A DNA stretch of 64,000 nt from Actinernus sp. WN-2022 (taxonomy: Eukaryota > Cnidaria > Anthozoa > Actiniaria > Actinernidae): contig JAOWCC010001368.1 of NCBI GenBank assembly GCA_030867875.1, positions 5,208,965-5,272,964 of the forward strand. Direction: 5' to 3'. Below, piece by piece: positions 35,501-47,500 of this stretch. Both the position numbers and the translations under genes were made by a program. A model generated the notes under the pieces. The model ran no database searches. It was given only the letters and a program-made list of their open reading frames with translations, and had not been told where the DNA came from. The first letter of the stretch is position 1. Each line of letters starts with the position of its first letter.

Positions 35501-38500
35501 TGTATATGGCTTAATTAGATGTAAACTGTATTAAGAGTCTTGTTTTTCAGTAATTTTGGGGATACAACCTATTTCGAAGCAAAAAAATATGTAAATAACA
35601 GAGATGCAGGTGCAGCTGAATTCCCAATTCAGATCATGACAGCTGGTGGAGCTGTTGTCCCATTGATGGCTGTTATTACGACTGAGCCAAATACCATGAA
35701 ACGGTCAATGGTTTCACCCATCTTATTGGGTCATCAACTCGTTTGAGGTTGTTTCAGCTTTGAACTTGTTTGAGTGAAATTTTCCATGAAATATCCTCGT
35801 TTTACTCTGCTTTATCATTCCTGTTGCTTCATTCGATGCACTAGTAGTGATTGTAAGATGCTGAGTGGCCAAGGATGGACTAACCAATTTCATAAGGCTG
35901 AATGCGAAGAGGAGTTATAAAGTTGTGTGAGTTGTTGACTTTACGGAACCCAAGAAGCTTCTGAAGACAAGGCTTATAAAAAATTCTGTCAAATCACTCC
36001 AGTGGCCAAGGACTGACACAGCTTAACATTTATTCTTGCTTTTCTTTAGAAAATAGTCGTTTGGGGCATCATCTTCTTGGTGATCTCCGTTCAGCGTGAC
36101 TCCATCTCTGTACCATTTTGAAATTGTTCACCCGTAAGCCTCGTTTTCATGAGGGCTGATGGGTGAAACCGCTGATCATTTGGCTCAGCCTTAATAACAG
36201 CTATTCAGACCATGTGACAGCTCTCCAGAGGATTCAGTGATTTGTTTTCCAATTTGAGAAATTTGGACATTAGTGAGTTTAATGTAGTCTTTCTGCATGA
36301 GCACGTCTCTTTTTTTTTACACATTTATGTACACATGGTCTCCTCTGACACCTCAATACAACCTTTTTGAAGGTAATCCAAACATTTTGAAAAGTACCAA
36401 AACTTCAATGCAATTTTCTCCATCCCTTTGCAAAACATTTGGCTGAAACATTTGAAATGGAAAAAGGGACTTTGATGTAACCCATTGTCATTTTTGAAAA
36501 TAAAGTCCTTGAAATACTGTCAGGTTCTTGAAAAGTCCTTGGATTTTGACAGATTAGGTTTTATCCTTGAAAAGTCATTGAATTTTTAGCAAAACTCCTT
36601 GAATTTTGTTGAAACCTCCTTGGATGTTTGAGAAGACAGGGAAACAGCCTCTTTTTTGTCTCCAAAAGATTGTTAGAGCAGCACTGAATGATTCGTCATG
36701 CAAACAAGTCAAACAAAGGGTCTTACATTGGGTCATCAATGTATATGAACCTGTAGAAAACAAGTTCTTGAAAAGTGTGGATTGTCCAAGGTTGAAAATT
36801 CCTTGAAGAAAAAGTTCTGAATATTGTATGAACCATGATTATGGATGTGTAATGCTACACTCTAGGCTGTTATGCATGGTACTATGGAAATCGGGACAAT
36901 CATTTAAGGCATACAGTACAGTACCGCCTGGAATTATTGAAGCATCGGGTCGCGGTCAAACCGCGGTAATACCGCGGTCATTGGACGCGGTACATGTATT
37001 ACCGCACCATGGACGAGGTTATTCACCGCAATGAAAGCCGCGGTCAAAATCCGCGGTCATGACACAATACTGTAGTATTGTGCAAAAGTCATGCAAACGT
37101 ATTTCGACGAATTTCGCTCTTTGTTCCTACGAATGTCGCCAAAATTTCGACGAAGAATTGATCAGATACGCGAAAATTCGAATGCCAAGGCGAAATATCG
37201 CCAACCTGCGAGCGACATTTCGACGATATTTCGTTCAGATTGTCAAACGAAAATTTGGACCAGGTTATCGAAATATCGTGATCCGAAATTTCGCGTACGT
37301 GTTCATAGCCCAGTTTTGCATTTTAACCTTTCTTTCACTAGGATTAACCCGTGACAAATTCGAATTCATGACAAACAGTTTTACAAACGTACAGTAAGAT
37401 GGTTTTGGTAAATAACCTGCGTGCCAGAGGCGTCAAAAAGTCAAGATTCTTAATAAAAGTTCCCGTCAATCGTGAACTGTCAGCCAGACGCGTGTCTCAT
37501 TTCTGACACAAATACCGCGGGGGCGCAATTAATTTCCATTTACGCGAACTGACTGATCTGATCCGATGCATTAAAGCTCTTTTAATTCAAAAGGAATTGC
37601 ACTTTCCCAGTAGAAGTTTTCTGGTAAGAGTATAGAAGTTTTTGCACGTCTTTCAATATGACATTGTACTACAGGAGAACAATGAATTTATCACTGATAA
37701 GCAGCATATAGCTAATATTTTCAATGATTATTTTATTGATATTGTCAGAGATTTTCCTGTACCGGATACTAACCAGTATGGTATAAATTACTCTAACCAC
37801 CCTAGTATACATAATATCAGAGATTTTATGTCCAATAGCAAGTCCAAGGAATTTAGTTTTGAGCCAGTTCAACCTAACACAATATCTGACGTCGTCCGAT
37901 CTTTATCAACATCTAAAACTATGGGTTATGACAACATCCCTGTACGTCTCATTAAGGATAGCATCAGTATCATTGCCATACCTCTTTGCAATTTATTTAA
38001 TTTTTCTATTTCTTCCAATTGCTTTCCTAAGTCCTGGAAATATGGACAGATTACACCTGTATTTAAGAAAGGCACTGAATATTCTAAATCTAACTACAGA
38101 CCTATTACTGTTTTACCAGCTTTTAATAATATATTTGAACGTATTCTTACCACGCAGCTTAACAATTTCTTCACAGACAAATTATCTAGTTTTTTATCTG
38201 CTTATCGTAAATACTACAGTTGCGAGACCACCTTAGTGCACATACTTGAAGAATTTAGATCAGCTCTTGATAAGAAAGAATTTGCATCAATTATTGGGAT
38301 AGATCTATCCAAAGCTTTTGACAGTATCCCTCATGAATTATTGCTAGCCAAACTCAAAGCATATGGTGTTTCGAACTTTAGTCTTTTATTCATTCGTAGC
38401 TACTTAACAGACCGCTACCAAAGAATCAAGATCGGTGATCAATTTTCTAATTGGAATTTACTCTATAGAGGCATTCCACAAGGTTCAGTGTTCGGTCCTC

Positions 38501-41500
38501 TCCTTTTTAATATTTTTCTTAATGACCTTCTCATTACTACATTAGATTCTAAAATAAGTGCTTATGCTGATGATACACAGCTTTTTGCAACTGGCAAAGA
38601 TCCTGCTCTAATTTATCATAATTTAAATACTGACCTTCAAACTGTTTCCCAATGGTTTAGCTGTAACGGTCTCAAGATAAATTCTGACAAGTGCTTAACC
38701 ATGTCACTGGGTAACACCACTGAAAACCCACTTTATCGCATAGATAATCGAGCGATCACCACGGTTGACAGCTTTAAACTATTAGGAGTTACCATTGATA
38801 ATGACCTTAATTTTAACAATCACGTGGCTGATACTGTGCGCAAAGTTAGTAGTCAACTTCAGGTCATCAAACGGCACAAGAAATTAATTGATACCAATAC
38901 CAAGATCAAACTATATAATGCTTATCTTCTTCCACAACTTAACTACTGTTCTGTGGTCTGGAATCATTGTGGTAAGCGGAATTCTACTAAACTAGAAAAG
39001 CTTAATGAAAGGAGTTTACGCTTTGCTTTCAATGACTTTACTAGCACATATGATCACTTACTCCAACAGCTAAATCACCCTACCCTCCATAACAGAAGAA
39101 TTCATGACACTTTAACTTTAGTATATAAATCCATACATGGAATTGCTCCCAGCTATATCACAGACCTCATAACTAAACGTTCATTAACCTGTAATCTCCG
39201 TGGTCATCTTTCTGTTGATATACCAAGAGTACAAACTACCAAACATGGACTACATTCCTTTCATTATAATGGCAGCAAACTTTGGAACTCCTTAAGTGAC
39301 TCTATCAGATCCTCTCCAAGTATAAAAACCTTTAAAACAGCTATTTCTAAAATTAACTTTACCAATGACTGTTGTTCCTTCTGTAGATCAGATTAATTAT
39401 ATATTACCTTTAATTTTATATTTATCACTACATCATGTATATAGCGTTATATACTAGACCTTTATTCAGCATACTATAGCTTCATTTATTATTACTATGA
39501 TTCCACACATTGTATATCTTATTTCTTTAGTAATCATTTCATTGAATTTACAACTTAAATTTATATTTTGTAGTTAATATATCCAAATGTATATATACAG
39601 GAGTAAATGTATCTCTATTTTATTTTATATTTATTTTAGTTATTTTATTGGATTTCGGAGATATTAGCATCTTGTAATTTGCTACCTTAAATTCGAAGAA
39701 AATAAAGTTTATTGTATTGTATTGTATTGTATAACTCTGTTGATGTTCTGTAAAATTTCAGACTGACACGTTCACGCCTGACTGATTGCACGTGGAAATT
39801 CAGAAGAGTTGAGATTTTAATACACAAACATTTACAATGATTTCTGCCGAAACCTTTTAATACTAGTAACAAGACAAGGATCTGCCGTAAATGTGAAACT
39901 ACACTGAAGCAAAAGTTTATTTGGTGTTATGTTTTGCGCTCAGCGGAGAATCTTTTAGAATCTTTTATTTTCGCCGTTCATTCAGAACTCTAACGGCGGG
40001 TTAGAATCTTAAAGATTCTAAAGTCTTAATTAGTTTCACCGATGAGTGCTTCTTTACCCGCCGTTTGAGTTCTGAATGAAGCGAAAATAAAAGATTCTAA
40101 AGTCTTCAGTTTCACCGAATAGTACTTCTTTACCCGCCGTTTGAGTTCTGAATGAAGCGAAAATAAAAGATTCTAAAGTCTTAGTTTCACCGATGAGTAC
40201 TTCTTTACCCGCCGTTTGAGTTCTGAATGAAGCGAAAATAAAAGATTCTAAAGTCTTAGTTTCACCGATGAGTGCTTCTTTACCCGCCGTTGGAGTTGTG
40301 AATGAAGCGAAAATAAAAGATTCTAAAGTCTTGGTTTCACCGAATAGTACTTCTTTACCCGCCGTTTGAGTTCTGAACGAAGCGAAAATAAAAGATCTAA
40401 AGTCTTTAGTTTCACCGATGAGTTCTTCTTTACCCGCCGTTTGAGTTCTGAATGAAGCGAAAATAAAAGATTCTAAATCTAAAGTCTTAGTTTCACCGAT
40501 GAGTGCTTCTTTACCCGCCGTTTGAGTTCTGGATGAAACGAAAATAAAAGATTCTAAAGTTAACAGCGGTGTTGAATAAAGAATGAAAAGAACGCCGAGT
40601 CATCGCTACATCTTCACACTAAAGTCAATGATTTCGGCGTGATACAAATCTCAGCGGCCGCGGTCACGACCGCGGCCAACTAATTACCGCAGTTTACCGC
40701 GGTTTCACCGAGGTATTACCGCGGTAATACTGCGGTCATTCTGAGGTCAAACCGCGGTATTACCGCGGTCATTGGACGCGGTAAAACCGCGGTAAATGCT
40801 TCAATAATTCCAGGCGGTACTGTACATCACAACAAGTTTGATGACGTCTACACGGAGGAATGTTGTACAGGGCACAGGAATTTGGTCTCACATGGAAATG
40901 TACATGGTACTACATATAAATGTATTTCTCTTGTGACGGACAATGAATGTAATGAATTGGTAGTACAAAGAGAAATAAGTTCCTATATGGACGAGAGGGC
41001 CTGGAGAGTGGTTTATATGATAATTAGGGTTATGTATTTAAACTGTCAAGAGACAGAGTCAGTTCATTGTGGTTCTGGCTCACGACTTGTATACTACGTT
41101 TATTTTTTAACAGGACAAAAATTGCTACATGAAAGTTAAATAACTAAGCAAGTTCAAGAAATAAGGCATATTTATTCATTCCAAATACAATCTGCATAAT
41201 AATTATCATACAATAGTGATACACTGTCATATACTTCAATTCAGGGACATCAAGATTCTTTGTGGATATGGTCCTATTAATGACATGTACATGTATAAGT
41301 TATATACCTGTATGTACATGTAACTACATGTAAGTTGGTGCATATAATTATATCATTAACACTCTTGTGGGCATGGACCCGTCATATTGCATGTTTCATC
41401 TCAAAACATTAGATCATGCTTGTATAAAGTACCCAAATGTATGCTAAGTCATAATTTGCATAATTATTCAGACATACAAATATTAAAGATACTGTGGGCC

Positions 41501-44500
41501 TGGACCCGTCACTGCAAATGGTTGGTGTGTGTTTTAGGGACTCGAGGAGATAGAGCAATATACATGTACATTAATCTAACTTTATGATTTTTATTACAAT
41601 TTATTAGCTCCTCAATCAAATGAAGGGCCATCTGCAAAAGGGGTGTCTTCAAAAACTCAAAAAATGAACTTTGCCTTAAGAATAGGAAACCCCGCATTTT
41701 CTAGTTTCACTATAGGTAAGAGAGCCTTACGTATGATATACTGCCTTGTGATTGGACAATACCACATTAGTAAATGTTGCTATAATCCGTACTGTTAAGA
41801 GAGCCTTTCAGATGAAAGAGGAATGTATGGCAGCTCAAAACAAGCAAGTAATCAAGCCATTTCTACAGAAATCATATTTGTTATTGTTTGTTATTTCGAG
41901 GGGGTGGGTAAGAAGGCTATTTCGAAGAAGTTTTGGTAAGAAAATGCTTTCCGTAGATAAAATAAGGCTTAATGAAGAAGAATTATTTCTCTTTCACCTC
42001 AGAAACTAAGCAGGAGACAAATAACTGAAGCATTGAAGAACTGTTAATTTTGTCGAGCTAGTAAGTTGATTTCAGTATAAAGTTTCACGATCTGAGCTTT
42101 CCAATGATGGGTGTGTTGGGCATTGTTTGTGTTTTGCCTGAAGACGTCTAAAATATTCTTGAGAGGGAACTCCATGGATCCTCACTGTCGAAAAATTTGT
42201 TCTGTACTCATAATTATTTTCAGGCTCAAGACATGCAAGGATTTTGGAAAGATAGTGAGGGACTGAAATTTGGTTGTCTGTGTAATAACTCCATTTTGCG
42301 ATCAAGCTAATAAGTGAAGGTGTGAGAACTTAAGTAATTAAACAATGTTCCTTTGTGAAGTGCATTAGCGTGAAGCAATTTTTTTTATTTGAAAGGGCTA
42401 AATTTTCAAATTAAGACTGTGTTGGTATCCCTGTGGATCGATGCATTCCATATATGGACAGTAGTTTTGATTTTGTGTGTGCGGTTACCGGTAACTGTCA
42501 GGACCGCCTCTCACATAATATATGTGTCTGTTATCAGTTATTTGAGAAGGAAATACATGTATATGTGGCAACGAAAGAGTTCAGCTGGAATGAGCATATC
42601 AGACAACGATAAACGAAAATTTATGGAAGGCTTGAAAACCCACAATCATTGTTAACTTGTTTAAAACAGATTGGGGGAGTCTTTTTGCAATAAAGAACTG
42701 GGTAACAGGTAGATATTTTGCTATTAAGGTTATTTATGATTAATTTTGTTGTTGTTTTCAAAGATATATTCCATTTTTATATATCTTAGATACCTGTAAA
42801 GCGCTTAGATCTATTTGTATAAGCGCTATATAAGCTGTATATATTATTATTATTATTAATATTAGCATGAAATAGACAAATTTTTTGAATGATATTAAGG
42901 ATATTTTGAGCAGAGAAACACAAAAATTGTGATGCAACAGCCGGGAATCGAACCTGGGGTCAACGGCTTGGGTGCATTGATAACCTCTGCATTTTCACAT
43001 ACAAGAGTCATCACAATCTACGTAAAATTTAACTTCATAAAATGAAAAGGGAATGTAAATAAGAGCAAAGAGTGTCTCTCAGTCCAATTGTCACTTATGC
43101 CCATTTTGCACACAGCCCTTCAAATGTCCTGCCTTTTTCTGAGTTTCCAAACATTTTAAATCATAGCCAAAAATACATTGTACATATGTACGTATGTATG
43201 TGTGAGACGTTATATTCTTTTGTATCCCACATAACATTCCCCAGCGTAGATGTCGTCATCAGACTAATGTCAGATACACATTGTACATACTGTATGTATG
43301 TACAGAGCAGTATTTGGTACCATGTGAGACCAAATTCCTTTGTGTCCCACATAACATTCCTCAGCGTAGATGTCATCAGACTAATGTCAGATATACATTG
43401 TATATATGTAATACAGAGCAGTATTTGTTACCGTGTGAGACCAAATTCCTTTGTGTCCCACATAACATTCCCCAGCGTAGATGTGTTCAGACTAATGTCA
43501 GACATACATTGTACATACCGTATGTATGTACAAAGCAGTATTTGGTACCATATGTGAGACCAAATTTCTAAAGTTGTGTCCCACATAACATTCCTCAGCA
43601 TAGATGTCATCAGACTAATGTCAGATATACATTGTACATAATTTATGTATGTACAGAGCAGTATTTGTTAACGTGTGGGACACATAACATTCCCCAGCGT
43701 AGATGTGTTCAGACTAATGTCAGACATACATTGTACATAACCGTATGTATGTACAAAGCAGTATTTGGTACCATATGTGAGACCAAATTCCTAAAGTTGT
43801 GTCCCACATAACATTCCTCAGCATAGATGTCATGAGACTAATGTCAGATATACATTGTACATATGTATGTACAGAGCAGTATTTATTTGTTACCATGTGA
43901 GACCAAATTCCTTTGTGTTCCACATAACATTCCTCAGCATAGATGTCATCAGACTTGTCACTATATATGTACCTCTTAAATGCTTGTCTTTTATTTCAAT
44001 ACATAGTATATGAAAAGGAAAACATTTGGAAAGTGTGCTTTGTTTTTACTTTAATGTGTTTATATATTATTAAATAAATAAATAGTATTTTTTGACCTTT
44101 TTATTTAGGTGTCTGAAATGACTCCTGTTATTGAACTGAATGCCGTTAACACATTGGACATCAAACAACAACGTCAAAAGCGTTTGTTTGACATGATGAA
44201 AACATTACAGCAAAAACATCTGCGTAATATGGTGCAAACAGAGATGGCTGACAGAGAGAGCTTGGAGATCTCTGAGTCCCAGAACATTTGTCGCATCTGT
44301 CACTCGACAGGCGAAGAGCCACTGGTCACACCTTGCCACTGTTCTGGCTCTGCTAAGCATGTTCATGCAACCTGCTTACTAACATGGTTCAAGAAGGCTG
44401 TTAAGAATACGTGTGAGCTTTGCCGCTGTAAGGTAGCAATCAAGAAGAAAGGAAAACCACTTGCTGAGGTGAGGAAAACTCTAAGGAAGTTTGTATTTTA

Positions 44501-47500
44501 CCCTGTTTGTTTTTGTCGTAGGGCCAGGTTACAGTACAACTGCTGAAACTGGGCCCACTTAGACAACAAGAACCAATCACATTGCAGAATGAAACCAAAG
44601 CATTCCAACTTAGGTTATTTGAGCCAATCAGTATCGAGTACAAGACAATTGGACATTTGGACATGTTCGAGCTTCGAACTACATTGTATTTCTGAAGTCT
44701 TTTGAATGAGGAAAATTGCATGGATATGTTTAGTTCTCGATCGTTGTTTCAGTATAAGTGTAAATTCAAAAAGAATTGAAGTTCGAATCAAGCTTCTAAA
44801 TCATCTAAAAGTAGGCATCTCCCCAAGAATAGGAGATGACAATTCTGCTGGCTGGAAATGAACACCCTGTATGTGTAGTTTAACTGCCTAACCGCCTCTG
44901 GTCTGTTGTGCGGGAGGTCATGGATTCAAACCCTGGCCGGACCGACAGTCAGGGTCTTAAAATAACTGAGTAGAAGGAACTGCAAAATAATGTAGATTTT
45001 GTAAAATCATAGGTCCCACATCGGCCTGAAGTTTATCATGCAGTCTCACCAGACTGCCACAAGTTACCAATGTTAAATATAGTTACTTTAATTTACATCT
45101 AATTTGAAAAAGGTTTGACCAGTTTGGAAGGATTATAGAGCCTCTGTTTACATGAAGCAGATTTAGTAGTTGATCTCATTGAAAACTCGAGCCAACTGAT
45201 AGTTTTAATCCGAACCATGTAGTTTTTCTTTATAGTATTTACATGAAACAGATTGAAATTTCATCAATTTGATTGACTTCAAATCTCAAGTCAGTCTTAA
45301 AGTCAAGCAGCTGGACTTGAGTTTTGTGGTCAGGTCGACTTGAAAATGCTCAAGTAGCTTCAGGTATGCACAAATGTATGTGTCACAAAATTCTGGCCTG
45401 ATTTTGCCATAAAGTTTCAGCTCAACATGTTGATTGTGATAGGTTGGATAAAATGTAAAGATTAGAAGAATATTGAACCTTCAAGTTTCTTTAAAACAAA
45501 ACAAAACAGCTTTAGATAGAAGAGAAATACCATGTGAATGTCCTGATATGCTTTACAAACTTTTTCAATAGAGGATGGCAAAGATTAAAGTGGATTACTT
45601 TACAAAAGCTTACATATTTGTATTTTAAAAACTTGATTTCGGTTACAGCTTAGTGAACCAATTTCAAGTTGCTCTAAATTTCTCTTAAACGCAGTATTTT
45701 TCATCCACTTGATGATTCATTGCCATCCATCATCAACATTGTCTCAAATGTATAGAAAGCATACTTTGCTAATCTGAGTACTGAGTACTAATCTGAGTAT
45801 TTTCTTTTGTCGTGAGAAACTTTATCATTATATTGGTGGGTTGACAGTGCCACTTTAAAAATGCCATAGTTACTATCAAAATTATGGTGTTACCTCAGTG
45901 TAAGAACCCCGCAGACTGCATAATAAAACTATGAATAATTTGCGACTTGGAATATTTCCTGAGTACCCGAAGTGGCACTTATAAATTTTACGAGGAATTG
46001 GGGAGCCTCTACTTGAAAACAAATTACACTGCGCTCAGGGTAGGAATCGAACCCTAACGCTACCCAAATCCTATAATAACTGATAGACCACGAGTTAATT
46101 CGCTTGGTGGCAATCGTTTTTTCACATTTATATTACAACAACAACAATATATATATTTGTACCAATCAATTTACATTTTTGTTTTATATAATATTAAGAA
46201 AATAAGCAGAAAGTGTGTGGTACGGTCGCCCTAGAATAACTAAAAAGCTAATCTAGCTAGGGAGCCCTTATAAGATAAATGTGCAGAGAAAGGTGCGAAA
46301 GAGGAGAGTTGCGTGAATATACTTAATTTACAATTAATAGTAAAAACGACAAGCACAAGAACGTCGCAGTTACAGACAAAACGAACATACTAACGAACGT
46401 AGGAAGGCTGTCATTAAAGAGAAAAGAAATGTTAAGTAACAGAGTGGCGATGAGAAGTTTTATATTCTAGTTGTTAGCGGGTACAAGATGAATAGCAAGT
46501 TAGTATTGCAATAGAAAATCAGCTCTCAATTTGTTCATTAACTAATGATGAGTAGGTGCATAAATTATTTAAGAAATAGAAAACATTTCCCGTGTTTCTA
46601 TAGAGTTATAGAAACACGAGTGGGAGTTTGGGAGAACGAGAAATGGCAGTGGGAATACGAACCCAAAGGGCGAGTGTTTCCACAGCTATGTCGAGTTCTT
46701 AAACCACACAGCCACAAGTGTCTCTATAACTCTAGAGAAACAAGGGTAAACTGTTTTCTATTTCCTTTATAAAATAACCCACAGAAAATAAGTACCAGTG
46801 TGCGCTCAACTTTCTATGTTTCTACAGAGTTATAGAAACAGTCGGCTTTCAGCCAGTCAGAGCGCACGTACTATCGAATCTATTTTATAAAGTATTATAG
46901 TATTCAATACACTATAATCGGTAATACAACAACTCACCGAGCTCGCGAGGTCTCCAGGGAATGGTTTTTACACCGAGGTAAAGCCAACATTATCAAAAAG
47001 TTGATAAAGCTGAGGTCATGCAATGTTGAATAGTTTATAGTCAGGTTAATTATAATAAGGTGTTATGGCAATTGTGTACTTTACATTTACCAGGAGCTCA
47101 TTACCAGGAGCGTCCATCTTCCATACTACATCTGTGAGTCAGCGTTTGACCGGATTGAGCTATATTTAGAACAGATCTCACGGAAATTCACGTGGTCAGA
47201 ACAATGCAGCGTTAGTAAAATCACCTCAAAGAAAAATAGATAATTCTTAATCTCGATAATTACGGCAAGCATATGCACGATCACAGCAGAGTCAGAAGGC
47301 AGTTACCCGGGAAACATGTTCTAAAAATAGCTCAAACCGGTCATACGCTGACTCACAGATATAGCCATATATATGGACGCTCCTGGTAATGGGCTCCTGC
47401 ATTTACCTAACTCTACTCATTGACTTTTGCCTCTTTCTAGTGGAGAAAGCCAGAAGACAAGCCTATTCCTCTCATCTGGTTTCTTGTTTTCCTTGTTGGA

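Larger units (their letters stand above)
36919..40822. mobile_element. 3.9 kb TIR transposon with ACCGCGGT subterminal repeats
   Basis: The TIRs are 27 bp, CAGTACCGCCTGGAATTATT and on, exact at both ends, with TA on each side (36917-36918 and 40823-40824). Inside both ends is a cluster of the palindrome ACCGCGGT and variants (left about 36950-37060, right about 40660-40795). One block of about 38 bp around ATACCGCGGTCATTGGACGC is present in direct orientation at both ends. Between them are a CGAAA-rich stretch, a truncated LINE and a 75-bp tandem array. Without the LINE the element is about 1.8 kb. No transposase is visible, so it is non-autonomous. I cannot name the superfamily. Confidence 0.8.

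Noticed and set aside
37059..37397. 112-codon basic frame as a DNA-binding protein of the 3.9 kb element
   Set aside because: The region is a CGAAA/TTTCG-rich low-complexity stretch that is open in more than one frame. No known domain.
43072..43571. 161- and 96-codon frames with internal protein repeats
   Set aside because: Translation of the tandem array at 43178-43960. Related frames occur on the other strand as well.
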